In this document: piece after piece, positions 1-12,320 of the stretch
Numbering within the stretch: position 1 is the stretch's first letter
Layout of the letters: every line of letters starts with the position of its first letter
Source of the DNA: Lucifuga dentata
Taxonomy: Eukaryota; Chordata; Actinopteri; Ophidiiformes; Bythitidae
Direction: 5' to 3'
Length of the DNA: 64,000 nucleotides
Assembly (NCBI GenBank): GCA_014773175.1
Contig: VXCM01000047.1
Coordinates: forward strand, 248,001 to 312,000
Made by a program: the position numbers and the translations under genes
The notes under the pieces: model-generated
Told to the model about the DNA's origin: nothing
The model's database searches: none
Seen by the model: the letters and a program-made list of their open reading frames with translations, nothing else

Positions 1-2080
1 AAAGGAGCGCCACCATTCTTTCTTTATCCCAACTGGGTCTGAGACATTCAGATCATCTGTTTCTTTAATTAGCCTGTTTGGTGGACAATATTGTTGGTGT
101 GGGCACAATCCAGAATCCTCTATCAGAGTGTGTTCTGTGTTTGAACTGTGTGTTGGACGGCGATGGTGAACAGTAGTAGTTGATCACTGTCATTGCTGGA
201 GTGGTGCGCCGTGCCACATATGGCAACAATCTGACATGGTAATCCAGTCTTGAGGTTATGAGTGACTAGGTGTGGGCTCCCTGGATCATACAGACTCCAT
301 CAATTCTTCTGTTAGCCATTTCTGTGAGTGCTAGCATCTGACAGGTTATCTCAGCAGGAGCACAAACTCGAGCCTCACTAAAGTCCCCTTCACGCAGGTT
401 TTGGCATTTAAAAGTAATGTTTCCATGTATTAAGATGAAAGAAGAAAGATGGAGGAAAACTACATGTCAATTCAGGTATCCACTGTACTTCTACTTGGAC
501 CCTGATCAAACTCGCATTTGTACATTAACCTGGACCATATTACAGAGGGTCCCGACCACGCAACCCTATACCACACACTGAAAATAACCTGTTTTTCCTT
601 TTTCACACATCAATTCCACAGGGATGTTTTCAGCTTCACTACACTGGCGAGACTTCAGGGACCAGGTCCACTGCATGTGCTGGCTAGTAGGCCATTTGCA
701 ATAATCTCCTTTTTACCGTTTAGAGGCTAATTATGTAACATTACACCTGCCTCCTCGAGCTTTGGCTCTGGCATAGTGCAAAATGAGTTTCTTCCCCCCC
801 CCACTCATTGGGGTGGTTAGAGTTTCTTAATGAGATTAGCGCAAAGCTGAAATCTGCTTTGTGTCCCCGGCTATATGGCAAGATACTGGATGCGCGGAAT
901 CAAAGCTAGGAAGGAGATTCATTGGAAGAAGCAGGCAGTTGACCTCGTTTCTGTCCCCCCCACCCCACCCCTGCGTGTGACTTGGACGGGATTCGTCGCT
1001 ATCACACATGACATTGTGCGCAAGCTTTGCATAGGAAATATCTTTGTCTCACTGCGATGTTTGCTTGCTTCAGTGTTCTTGTGCTTTTCCTTTATCTTGC
1101 CGTCCAGTTCGTATTTGCTGTTGGATCAAACTTTTCAATAGCCTTTTTCAGCAGATGGGATGAATATTGAACAAAATTAAAGAATAGCTTTTCCACCAGT
1201 CTGGGATGTAAACTTGTCTCACTGTGGTTGGTATACTGCTGTCTTTGTGTCTTTATTAACTCCAAATATGTTGTATTTCACCACAACTTCAAGACCAAAG
1301 TCTTTATTTGCCAGGAATACCATAATGTACGAGACAGAGCTATAAAAAGGCACAAGTACGCCACCCACCACAGCCCATCTGCAACGAGAGCCTTTCTTCC
1401 TCTAATTTATTGGCACCCTAATGTCCTTGTGACTTTCAACACAGACAAAAGATGAAAAACCAACAACAGAGCCTGGGCAGAATAGCACACACTCATACAC
1501 ACTCACTCACACACTCTCACACATGCACAGCATGCATATGCCTGCATGCAAACAACTTCAGCTGAGAATTCCCAGAGTGAAAGCAAATTCTCACCAAAAG
1601 CAGTGAGAGATAACATGTAAATATTTTGCCCACTTGCTCAGAATATGATGTTGATTAAGAGAGTAAAGTTTAGGGTTAGGGAAGGGGCAAGGACTAGTGC
1701 TATGGTCCACGTCTAGGGTTACCATAACAGCCCGACTGGTGGGACTAGTAATAACAACAGAAGTAATAATAATCGCAGACTAATTGATTGAACCCTGTGG
1801 CTTCCTTGCAAGAGTCATATTTGTAAAGCTTAATGCCTCCACTATAACCAGCTGGAGTCATGCGCTGGATGCCAATATTACTTTCTTGTCATTTGTTCAA
1901 GCAAAGCTCATATACTCAACTGAACCACCTTTTTTTTTTCATACATAAAAATTATCTAAAAATTTGAGAAAGTCTTGACTTGTGCATTTCCAGATTCTCT
2001 TCACTACCATTACAATTATCTATAATTTTGGTATGGAGCTGTCTGGTTTCTTTGTAAGAGATCCTATCGCACCATTGTAG
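1..2080. other. Non-coding stretch, nothing recognised
   Basis: Unique-looking sequence with no exon, RNA gene or mobile element that I can recognise. Open frames here (for example at 518-730, 875-1141 and 1228-1455) have no known domain and ordinary non-coding composition. A loose CA-rich patch lies at 1486-1550. Confidence 0.7.
1486..1550. repeat. Degenerate CA/CACT-rich low-complexity patch
   Basis: Interrupted cacac, actcac and tcacac units followed by alternating gcatgc and catgca words. It is an imperfect microsatellite, probably old. Confidence 0.7.
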
Positions 2081-2391
2081 TTTGTTGAATTTACAAAGAA
2101 GCCTGGAAGCCCTGAAGCTATATACTGCTGCAGAGAGCTATTTGCTCTGCGTCAGCGGAGTATCCTGTCATGGAGAGAAAATCCCGTTTGAAGTGTGGCC
2201 CCCGTCTTTCACAGTGACGATAATGCTCCTGGCTTTATCATGTCCTCCGTGCAAAGCCCATGTCTTCTCTTTTGTCCAGCTCCTTCTCCCTCACTCCTGC
2301 ACACCCCCTGGCTTTCCTCTTTTGTGTCACTCTCTGTCGCATTGCTACCCGTTCACTGTGAGGAGAAGCGGTCCAAACCTTATTCCCCTGA

Positions 2392-2412
2392 GGCATGCTG
2401 GGAAGTGTAGTT
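2392..2412 (-). promoter_or_regulatory. ZNF143/THAP11 (SBS-type) binding site
   Basis: The plus strand reads gcatgctgggaagtgtagtt. Its reverse complement, AACTACACTTCCCAGCATGC, fits the long ZNF143 (Staf)/THAP11 consensus ACTACAnnTCCCAGnATGC along nearly its whole length. In vertebrates this long motif is concentrated at promoters and chromatin-loop anchors. No promoter or transcript is visible beside it, so its role here is inferred. Confidence 0.6.
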
Positions 2413-2606
2413 AGAGTCTCAGTTGAATGATTGGTGGTTTACCTATTGGGACTTTGCTGTTGAATCTGATCTGATCCAGTGCACTTTAAGATATGAGTGA
2501 AAGTGACAAATTATAATAATAAAAATTTTTGATATGCTTCCTGGGACAATACAGAAATGAAATTTACATACTGTATCTTTTGATGTAAACATACTACTAC
2601 AAATAT

Positions 2607-2739
2607 TGAATAAAATGTGTCTTGGTCTGATTTTTTTTTTTTTAAATAAGGTTTTATGGTTACAGAAATTGTNTGAATAAAATGTGTCTTGGTCTGATTT
2701 TTTTTTTTTTAAATAAGGTTTTATGGTTACAGAAATTGT
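2607..2739 (+). repeat. Exact 66-bp direct duplication around single N (assembly join)
   Basis: Bases 2607-2672 are repeated exactly at 2674-2739 with one N (2673) between them, including an identical 13-T run. This is best explained as two contig ends whose overlap was not merged. Confidence 0.9.
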
Positions 2740-4118
2740 AAGGTAAATACTTAGCATTTTAAATTAGATACATTATTAGTATTCATTCTGCTCTAGCTGT
2801 TCCTAAATCCACAGCTTAAATGCAAATGCACTCCAGTCTTTTCCATCCGTGGCTTTGTTGGCCTCTCAGAAACCTTAAGCCGGTATCTTAAATAGGGGCC
2901 TCTCATGGCATATGCATGTGCAGTATCTTATCTGGTGAATATCACAATCATTCTCTGGGACATCAAATATTTAAACAGGCCATACAAACGAGACAGGAGA
3001 GAGAGGGCATGGAAACAAGGCATTTGTTGGCCTGTGCGAAAACAATAAATGTGCTACCAGCCCTCAATATTTTCATATTAAGTGACTCTGTATGATCCAT
3101 TTGATCCCAGCATAAAGAGGGTCTGTGAACCCTCTCTCTTAAACTGTAGCAGGCATATATTACCAGGCTTAGAGCTTGGCAAGCCCCGTATCCCAAAATA
3201 GATTTCAACAATACTCTATGAGGATGCATTAAATAAATCTCTGCTCAGCTAATCCGTGGAACAGTTCACATTTTCGAGAGAGACACTCCGCTAGGACAAA
3301 AGCTCGGCTCTGCTCGCCGCGCCTTCATCTGGGGACAGACGCACATAAAGAGAGATATTTAGAGAGAGGGGAAGGGATTGGTGGGGAAGAAATCCTCCAC
3401 TAATGTGACAGAGAATTCTCCCAAAAATTATCAGTGCTTGTGCCCTCCAAAGCAGATTCTGTATCGCTCCATATTTTTCTTTTTTTCTTGAGCAAGTGCA
3501 AGAACTTAATTTTAAAGGCAAAACATGGACATGAGGGCCATTTCTAAACATGTTGTAGATAAATGTTAATCACATTAGCATTTCCCAGACTTCCATAAAT
3601 CTCCATAAATAGCATGCTGAGGTTGATCCCTCCTTTTTTGCCCATTGAGGCAAAATTACAGTTGATGAATTGCTTTTGCCATGCATGTAGGCTAATGAAA
3701 GCTTTGCTCCTGGGCCTTCCTCAACAAAGGCTCATAATTTTTCCACTTTCCACTAAAATAAGAACCTGTTCCACTTTTAATTAATAGTTTTACCCTCTCC
3801 TATTCATGTATGCACAGTTTAAAATTAATTTTTAGGTAAGGCTTGGTTATTAATACTGAAGAAACAACCTCCTTTGTGTTGAAGTAACAGGGAGGTAATG
3901 TTAGCCTGCAGGTTTATGAAGAATCTCCTCTTAACACAACTCATGACACACTGAAACACTTGATGACAGGTGGCTATTTCATTCATTCTGAGTCATCCCT
4001 TACACTTTGTCAGTGTGCTGCAAGATGCAGCCTTTTTGCTAAAGTAGAATTAACCCATCAACAGTCTGTGTCAAGTGTCAACTGGAGCAACAAGCATTGC
4101 AACACACGTTAAAAGTCA
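2740..4118. other. Non-coding stretch, nothing recognised
   Basis: Repeat-poor sequence with scattered TAAT words (for example around 3775-3835). No exon, RNA gene or mobile element recognised. The antisense frames at 2963-3229 and 3291-3551 show no domain. Confidence 0.65.
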
Positions 4119-4641
4119 TACCTCCAACAAGGGCAAACACGGCTAGGTTCTAACAATATGCTGGTCTAAAAAGAAACTAATGTGTCATATTTTTCTGGAT
4201 CTATCTCAATAGCTATTAAATATACGTCAAAGTTGTTTGCATTGCTACAGTATTAGCATAATCTCAGTTTACATCAGTGATTGTTGCATGTTTCTAGCCC
4301 TATTTCACTCTATCAGATCTGCTTCCTTATTCATATCTGGACCAAATTGTACCTATTGAAGGTACAAATTAGGATAAATATGTTTTGCTTTTTTTTCAAA
4401 GGTGCATTACTTTTGAAGAAATTGATAAAAATATCAAAACAACCTATTTTGCAATATGAAAAAAATCATGTGATGTGATTCCTGGATCTGGAACCACAGA
4501 TTAATGGGTTCTTCCCTGGGCCTTGTCCCGCCTTTCTACCAAGTTTCATCAAAATCAGTTCATAACTTTTTGATTAATCCTGCAAAAGATAACAAACCAA
4601 CAGGCGCACATGAAAACATAACCTCCATGGTGGTGTAACAA
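4119..4641 (-). mobile_element. Interspersed repeat with inverted cataCCTCC / catAACCTCC ends, about 520 bp
   Basis: The segment starts at catacctccaacaagg and ends at cataacctccatggtgg. Its second half carries the words taatgggttcttccc, ctaccaagtttcatc, aaatcagttcataac and taatcctgc. I recognise these from a high-copy teleost repeat that often ends in cataacctccttgg. A second, oppositely oriented fragment lies at about 52008-52350 and shares the exact 15-mer gggaagaacccatta. No coding capacity is seen. The class is uncertain; a non-autonomous DNA element is most likely, and the strand given is arbitrary. Confidence 0.65.
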
Positions 4642-5612
4642 ACTATTTCAAGTCTGCACCTGGGGACTTTTAGTTGTGAAATTGTCAAACATAGAAATGT
4701 CTTTTGATTTGCTGTTGAAATTATGTTTCCTCTCATCATGTAAGTATGAGGTTAGTAAACAGCAAATAACATGCATTAGGGGTGCATGCCATACGTAATG
4801 AGTACTTGGGCGGGTGTACTCGGATTGCTTGACGTTTAAGTGAGCAAATGGACTCATCTAGCCATATGTGGTTATGGAACACCCACACTGTCCCATGGCA
4901 GATCACAGTGCGGCTGTTTTGACATTGAACTTCATACCATATCATCTCACAGCAGTATTTTATTATTGTTACAGTTACATTTCCCCAAAAGGTAAACATG
5001 TCTTTGTAGTGTGAAAATATCTGGAAATATTGACATTCTGTCACCTTTCTACTTTTAACAGCTTGTCCAACTTACCAAATGGCAAAATGGCAATCCTTGT
5101 ATTGTTATGTCATGTTTTCATGTCAAAATCTTTAGAAAGACTCTCTTTGCCAAAAAAGAAAACAGAGAATATCTGCACCTTTTATGTGTTTAGTGATAAT
5201 AAGAGCAAATAACACTTGCATTCTTTGCTACTGATAAGAGAGCGAAAGCAAAAAAGAAGATTTTCTGGTGCAAATCCATTCGCTCTTTGTACCTGTGATT
5301 TAAGCTCTAAAGTGGGCGATCCATGTGGCAATTTATGTATTTGTATTTCCAGGCTGTCAGAAAGAATCGGCCCTGACACAGAGCAGAGGCAGCAAACCAA
5401 AGCAGTAGCTGCACTTAAGCACTGTGGGTGATTTCATACCAATTAGCGCAAATCATGGAGTACTTACGATTATTGTCCAGTGAGTTTAACAACACTTTGA
5501 CACCTCCTCTGAAACTGACCCCTCTTGAGTTTATTTTTCCCCATAGATTTCAACTCCTACACAAGACGTAAAAGTAATTCATCGAGGCTGCGGCTTTTCA
5601 TTTCACCAGCTT

Positions 5613-5643
<31 letters not shown>

Positions 5644-6830
5644 TGGCCTCCAGTGACAAATCTGGGTTCCATCTAAGGTTGGGCTGGTCCCCCTTGTTTT
5701 GAGAAGGGAAAGCAGACCAGGCTGGGGACAAACTAACAGCCCCTTTCTGCTGTCCCTCATCTCAGGGCTTTAGCTGAACTGCTCTGGCATGAAGCGGAAG
5801 CTGCTGTCTCCATGGTGACAAGTCACTTCAGCACCACCAGCTTTACCCAGCGCTGTGAATTGACTCGCTTTAAAAAAACAAAACATTCATGGAAAATATA
5901 CAGTTTCATTCCTCTCCCCACTATGACGGCTGATGAAAAACAAGCCCAATATGGGGCATTGGCTGGAGAATATGCGCTGAATGGCTGTTCTGAAAAACAG
6001 AAAAGCTAATGGAGGACTCTTTGCCAGTGCATGTCACATTGAGAAGGGATAGAGAGAGGCGGTCCCAGAGGTATGGATGGGGCTTCTGTGATAGTTGTGA
6101 AATCTCCCAGTATTTATGTGTCAGCCAACAGCCTCTGGAAGGAGACTGGAGACATTCTCCACACCGTCTTGCAGACAAGAACTGGTTCCCTCAATTAAAT
6201 GAGTTAATTTGAAACCATAAGCTTGCCCTTAATTAAGAAGAGCTTAGACATCTCCTGAAATGAAATATGTGAAATGAGTTATATTGATATGATATTCCCT
6301 TTGTTCAGATGTTGGGTTCCCATCCTTCTCCATTAGGCAAGAATGTCCATATGCAGCCCTCAGTTCATGCAAGACATAGATAAATGCCAAAGAGAGGTAA
6401 CCTCAGCAAAATATATATGTGTATCGTTTTGAAAGAAGTTTCAGTTTCAAAGTAGATCCGTTGTGGACTCCCACCATGTCTTCTCTCACACTGTATTCCC
6501 CATCTGCCTGCACTCTTCATCCCTGGTGCCAGAGAGGAGGATGAGAGAGGAGGAGAGGGGGAGAGAGGGAGTGAGATTGTGGCATTAAGTAAATAATTTG
6601 TATGATAATTCATTACAGCGCAGTCTTTTTCAACTTTAATTGGTCTAAATGAAGAGACATTTCACACCATTTAGATAAAAAAGAAAAAGGAGGCCAGCAT
6701 AATGAAAAGGGGCCTGCCTATCGGACTTCAGAGGTTTGCTCTAAATGAAAATGTAATTGCAGGCGGAATGGTACAAGAGGAGAGACCCGCGCTGCAGATC
6801 CGGGGGTATCTTCAGACAGCCGAGCAAAAG
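4642..6830. other. Non-coding stretch with one poly-T tract
   Basis: No gene is recognised. The opposed frames at 5921-6178 and 6009-6212 overlap each other on opposite strands and show no domain. A 28-base T run sits near 5614-5641, and a purine-rich patch at 6533-6575. Confidence 0.65.
5614..5641. repeat. Poly-T tract (about 28 nt)
   Basis: Uninterrupted T run. It may be an antisense poly-A tail of a lost retroposon, but no body is visible beside it. Confidence 0.85.
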
Positions 6831-6840
6831 CTAATGACTG

Positions 6841-7115
6841 AGCAATTTGGAACATTTACTCACCCCAAAGACTCTCATTAAGTCAATCACAGGCTTAGCC
6901 GAGACCCACTCGCAGCGTCGGAGCCGGCCCCGCATTTATTCCAACATCAATCAGGAGGGGCCGGCTTCTTCTTCTTTCAGAAGCCATGAAAAACGCCCAA
7001 GTAATTTATTCGGGATCTTTGAGAGGATAATGGCCAATTATTTGTTTATAACACTGGTTAAATTTTCATTAGGCAGATTAATGGAATATCATGTACTGTC
7101 AACACTGGACTGAGG
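6841..7115. promoter_or_regulatory. Candidate conserved enhancer block
   Basis: No repeats and clustered transcription-factor words: TCAATCAC (6883-6890), TAATTTATT (7002-7010), a CCAATTA (7034-7040) followed closely by the FOX-like TGTTTAT (7043-7049), and GATTAATGG (7076-7084). This density of homeodomain and forkhead cores resembles vertebrate developmental CNEs. No conservation data were available. Confidence 0.3.
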
Positions 7116-7309
7116 GGTGGTGTGTCAGAGATAAACGGCCAAACAGATGATGTCGCTCTGTTAGTAAATTGGTTTTTCTGCAGTCCTTTTCCTCCATATG
7201 GAAATTTAAAGGTGGACAAGGCACTGGGGGGTTGAGGCCGTCTCCAACAGGAGTGCAGACTGGGCGAGGTGGAGGGGAGGACATTGTGATGAACTTCATC
7301 CAGCTGTAG

Positions 7310-7342
7310 TTTTTTTTTTTNTTTTTTTTTTTTTTTTTTTTT
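7310..7342. repeat. Poly-T tract broken by N at 7321
   Basis: Thirty-two T with one N at 7321. Contig ends meeting inside a homopolymer, so its true length is unknown. Confidence 0.85.
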
Positions 7343-8330
7343 CTTGGTTGCAAAGTAAATTTTACTACCATATTTAGGCTGTATAAATGCTAAATATTCT
7401 ACAAAGTTTGACTGTGGACACATTCACATTCGGTTCATTTCAAGACTTAAATTACCTTTTCTATCAATCATGCACAATCCATATCCAATCCTGGGAAACA
7501 CATTTCGTAGAGCACAGGCACTATTTGAAATGATAATTCCATTGAGTTTTTAGAAGCGAACTTTTTAATGAACAGAGAAACACTTTTGGCAGTGACTGTG
7601 GGTGATAGCTTAATCTGACATTATGCAGGCAACACAAGATACCTGTAAGTGACAGTTAAGACGGAAATGAAACTACAAGGCAAGCAGGCCGGTGATTTGC
7701 TGACCCCATATGATGCTTAAATTTGATATAAAGAAGTGTTAACCTTAAGTTGGGCTTTCACAGACCTCCACCTGAAAGTGGTCTGGGGATTGTCATTTTG
7801 AGTGTTGCATATGTGGGTTTCAAATAACCTCTCCCAAACACAGACGTATGAGGATGGAGATTTAAAAAAAAAAAAAAAAAAANAAAAAAAAAAAAAAAAA
7901 AAGGCATATCAAATCTTAATATGTATGCCTCTCCATCTGCTGTGCTAATAATGCATCATGAATTTCCAAATTTATGAAACCAGAATGTAAATGGCATTTG
8001 TCAGGTAATAGATAATAATTTATATATACTGTTTTGTGTGAAGGCTTGTGCTTAGTGTCATAAATTGAATCTCATAGCTGATGCTGTACAAGGAAGCTTT
8101 AACGCCACAAAGCAGAATTACATGACTGTCACATCTTTTACACTCAGCATTACATTATGATTACACACATTTCAAATAATTTACACATCATTTTGCACCA
8201 TGAAACTCAGTATCCTGGATGGGAGTTAATTTGGACTCCTGGATCACAATCTGACACCTTTAGGGCACCCAAAGTGCCTACTATCTCCCCTATCAAAACA
8301 ATCATCAGATGAAGGAGGTTATCGTTGGGC
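7343..8330. other. Non-coding stretch with broken poly-A
   Basis: Nothing recognised except the A tract at 7864-7902. AT-rich words around 7915-8040 are not organised. Confidence 0.65.
7864..7902. repeat. Poly-A tract broken by N at 7883
   Basis: Thirty-eight A with a single N at 7883, another join inside a homopolymer. Confidence 0.85.
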
Positions 8331-8600
8331 TGGACTATCTGTCACTCGGCCACCAGCAGCCAGCAGGACACAAGGGCCATTTAATTACGCCTACTGCTCT
8401 TCTCTGGTGTGAAAGACTCTCAGGCCCCTTTGATTCCCCACTGCTCTCCCAGCAGGAAGTGGTTGGTGATAATTGACACAGCATTTCCTTGTTAACCAGC
8501 GGCAGACTCTGTGGATTAAAGTGACAGAGATCTCCAGAAGAAAGTGGGGAGTAGATAAGGGGGAGGGGAGGAGGTGCAGTGGCGGGGGCAAGCAGCTATT
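8331..8600. promoter_or_regulatory. Candidate conserved enhancer block
   Basis: Repeat-free block with TTAATTACG (from 8381), TGATAATTGACA (8467-8478, a homeodomain core joined to a MEIS/TGIF-like TGACA) and GGATTAAAG (8513 onward). It ends in a G-rich patch. Regulatory function is inferred from motif clustering only. Confidence 0.27.
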
Positions 8601-10628
8601 TACTGCTCTTGAGAAGCCAGGGAGGAAATAGCAATATCAGACTGGTGCGCGGTCCTGCCGCGAGATGTAGCTCCACTTATCTTAGCCATTTCAGCTTGGC
8701 TGATCAAAGATTGGCTTTCCTTAAAATAACCTGGGCCCAAGGTTGAGTACATGCTTCCACGCCATGGGTTTTGTGGCAAATTATCACTCTTTTCCTATCC
8801 CCCCTATAAAACTGAATGGCTGTTTGTGGAGGACTAGAGAGATAATCTCATTTCATTTGTACAATTATATACTGTCATGGAATGAAAGCATATTTACAAA
8901 TGATATAATTTTCTGCTTTGTATCAAGTGGGTCACAAGCCTCGACAAAAGCATTATGCAAAAAGGAGAGGTACTGTACATAGTCGACTGTAAGGTAAAGA
9001 TTCAGCTTTGAGAAAACATAATCCACTTTATTTATTTTAGATTTCCTGTTTATTTATCCAGCGTACCAACAAACATTTACAGGTGCTCATTGGATAGTTT
9101 CAACATCTCTCTTCTTGAGATTACAGGAGCTACCGTACTCTTCACTTTCTGCGAGTCTTCACCAACTTGCCTTTTATATCACACATAAGACAAGATAACA
9201 TTTCTTCCACATAAACTTTCTAGAATCACACTGCTGAACATCAACTGTAAACAGTTTTTGGTGCACTTCAGCCGTTAAAGTCAAAGTTAGTGAACAGAGC
9301 TGCAAACACATGCATGAATGACATATTTATTCATACACCTGACAAGACGTTCCACTCCTTAAATGCTCAACCTGCCCAGAATGACCCAAAAGTGGCGTAA
9401 AAGGTTGCCTGGTCACTTTCAAGCGCTTACTGATAACTGAATGGGGTGATGGCAATCTTCCAGGAGTAGGACTGGGTCAAAACCAGGTCTGTCCTATAAA
9501 TCAAAGGAGAAATTCCTTTCTCTCCTATCCCCCAGCCAATACATATGTGCAGCTGTGGATATGTGAGAGGAAGAAAAAAGGGCAGATATTACAGCAATAA
9601 GGCCAGAGAGAGTGATTCTTACTTCGATTACAGGCCTGACGATGATAAAGGTCTGAGTGACTTTGGCATCACCAACATACCCAAATGATCAAGATTCATG
9701 TATTACAAGGACAGCTGCTTGAATATATAATTGCAAAGAAAAACAAGAACATACTTAAAGATGTAAGGCCATGAGTTAGTCTGACAGCCAATGAACAAAA
9801 CATGACCAGACTCGATTTAAAGCCTCATAAATCATGTGTCTATGTGATCAATCAGTTGCAGTAGGGCTGTGATAAGGCTACATTTTCAATAAGTCTGTGT
9901 TAACCAGTTTCAAAACCACATTCAAAAACTTGCTGGCGCTGACATCAACAACAATGATAGACCCAACAACCTAAAATCTGTTCCCTGAATGTTATACATT
10001 CAAAATACAAAAATACATACAAACCAGTCTTCACATGCGTAAAGATTTCTTTGTGATGTTGTTATCACCACTGTCAAATACATACAGAATGATGAAAAGG
10101 TTAGAAAACAGTTACAGACTAACAAATGATCAGCTCTGCCATTTGCATTTTGGGTAATCCACAATGCAGGACAATATTGACCATATGATTGTGCAGTCAT
10201 AGAATATTTATGACACAAAATGAGACTGTTGGAAGGTGGTTTAGTCTGGTTGAATCCGGCAGGGCTGAACAGGGCAATCACACCCATGTACGGACCAAAA
10301 CAACAGCATGGAGACTCTTTTCAGGAAGTGGTCTTATCTGGTCACAAATACTGGAGCAATTCATTTGTGGTGTGAGCATGATCTGAACTACTGTATCTTG
10401 GAGCAACCACAGGGTGATCTATTGATCTATGAATTAATGTAGAAGCAGAGAGGGTGGAGTGCATGTAGTTATCATGCAGCTTTGATTACCAATATCAAAT
10501 GTGTTTACATTAACATGATGAAGGTTAGCATGTTGTAGTTTGTGCTCAGTATGCGCTCCGTTTATCTGTTTAGCTGTGTGAAGGCAGCATCTTCTTCACA
10601 TAATTCGAAGCAACATGCAGTTTTCCAG

Positions 10629-10630
<2 letters not shown>

Positions 10631-10665
<35 letters not shown>

Positions 10666-10672
10666 TTTTTTT
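10631..10672. repeat. Poly-T tract, T30-AA-T10
   Basis: Thirty T, then AA, then ten T. Length is likely to vary between individuals or to be misassembled. Confidence 0.85.
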
Positions 10673-10872
10673 GTTCCTGCCACCAGACATTTCTAGCCAA
10701 TGAGTGAGTATTCACACATGGCTTTTGTTAATGTATTTTTGGTTTGCTCGAAATTGTTAAAATCCAAAACCAAACAAAAACAAAAGTAACAACTCATTAT
10801 CTGAAAATTATGCATCCAGGCAAACATCAATAACTTTACTCTGATATCTGCTTTGTAAACATTATTAAGCTC

Positions 10873-10914
10873 TGTGTGTGTGTGTGTATGTGTGTGGTGT
10901 GTCTCTGTGTGTGT
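10873..10914. repeat. Imperfect GT microsatellite
   Basis: About 20 GT units interrupted by TATG, GGTG and CTCT steps. Confidence 0.85.
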
Positions 10915-11828
10915 TTTTTTTTTCCCCCTGGGCATTAAACATTACACAGAAGTGTTCTCTAAACTGCACTCTAGAAAGCTCCTAATCCAGACTTGATTCA
11001 GGTATAAATATGTACGTGACTGATTGGTTAAGCACAAGTCAGGTGCAAAGTCCAGAGATGAGTCAAACCACCTTTGGAGTGTTTAGATGAAACATTACAC
11101 AAGCATGCTGCACAGAAACTTCGCATCACTGTCCACACCTTCTTATCTGTGTTCCCTCATAGGTACTGTATCTTAACCATGCTGTAAGACTTCAATATGT
11201 GAGCATTAACACGCTTCAAGGTCCTTGATTTCTCTTCAGGAATTACTTTGTGGCAGCCAGCAGGAGAAGCTAGAGATTTGTTCCCTTCAGTCTAAAGTAA
11301 ATAGCTCAGGGACAGGAAGCAATCACATAACCAGCACACGCTCTGCTATCAAGAAAACACAGGAGTCTAGATTAAGATTTTGTCATAACCAGAATCATTG
11401 CTGTTTAATCTGCAAGCAGATAAACTCTTTAACCTTTTCCACCTCGATGGGTGCAGAATAAGTTCAAGGTTGAGTTAGAATGGCGTATTGAGCACATCAC
11501 CACTTTTCCAATGAAATCCTTTGAAACAATAACATTTTTCTCCATTAATAAACAAGGCCTGAGTATTGCTGTGGTGTCCCAACGTGTCATTATGGATGAG
11601 TAGAAGCAGGATGCAGATAGACAGGTTACTGAGTAAGAAGAGAACAGATCAATATACCTAATAAAGATTGTGTGACCCAATCTCATGTCTGCTTTTTTAT
11701 GACAATCAGTGAAATTGTGATTAACATCTATATAAACTTAGTATTCAACTTTAACTACTTATTGCTAAATTAACTTAGATAGTAAGCATTTACCACTGTT
11801 CCTGCTCTTGGTGTTAAATAATGTGGTG

Positions 11829-11947
11829 TGGGCTTGGACTTGACTTGGCATGATCAAAAAAATGACTTGCAACACAACTTTGACAACATTGACATGCAAT
11901 TTCACTTGGACTTGAGTCTTTTGGCTCAGAAATACTTGATACCTTAA
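11829..11947 (+). mobile_element. Fragment of a 'gacttg'-rich interspersed repeat
   Basis: The words cttggacttgacttgg, atgacttgcaac and cttggacttgagtctt recur within about 110 bp. I recognise this cadence of gacttg, ggacttga and acttgag from a teleost interspersed repeat. It is degenerate, with unclear ends and no coding capacity. Confidence 0.45.
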
Positions 11948-12184
11948 TTACACCAAAGATTAAAAGTTTTACAGTTACAAAGTGTGCAGGGAATCAGCTC
12001 TTAATCTCAGAGATCCATTCAACCAAACAAACATTCAGTCAGTTGCATATGACAACACTGTCTGGCATTAAATTTGGTATGGAGTACATTATAACTTGTT
12101 TAGGGCTTGAAATTCAAAGGTTAGGACTTGTTACTTGAAGTGGATTTGTCTATCTTGATTGTGATGTGATTTGTAAATTCACAA

Positions 12185-12320
12185 CATTTATATACACGTT
12201 AAAACTTTGATTGGACTCTGATTAAGGCAATAACTTTCAAACGTCACGTAGACACCATAATCAGATTGAAATCACTGTAAACCAGAGTAAGATTATACCA
12301 AGTAACAGACCCATTTTTCA
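12185..12320 (+). repeat. Dispersed repeat R1, copy 1
   Basis: The order attaaggcaataa, then acaccataatcag, then tgaaatca, then the taacagaccc region is repeated at 44998-45120 with the same spacing (taaggcaataa, aacaccataatcag, atgaaatcagc, gtaacaaacc). Two diverged copies in the same orientation indicate an interspersed element, probably a DNA-transposon relic. Ends are not defined. Confidence 0.6.

Larger units (their letters stand above)
8601..11824. other. Non-coding stretch, simple repeats only
   Basis: No gene or clear mobile element is recognised. It contains the T tract at 10631-10672 and the GT microsatellite at 10873-10914. The opposed frames around 10000-10386 overlap on both strands and are not credible as coding. 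Confidence 0.65.

Noticed and set aside
1669..1682. Telomere-like TTAGGGTTAGGG
   Set aside because: Only two units; expected by chance and not an interstitial telomeric array.
2082..2414. 110-codon plus-strand frame with Cys and Pro-rich stretches
   Set aside because: Two frames overlap with equal quality, neither has a domain, and the end coincides with the ZNF143-type DNA motif, not a coding signal.
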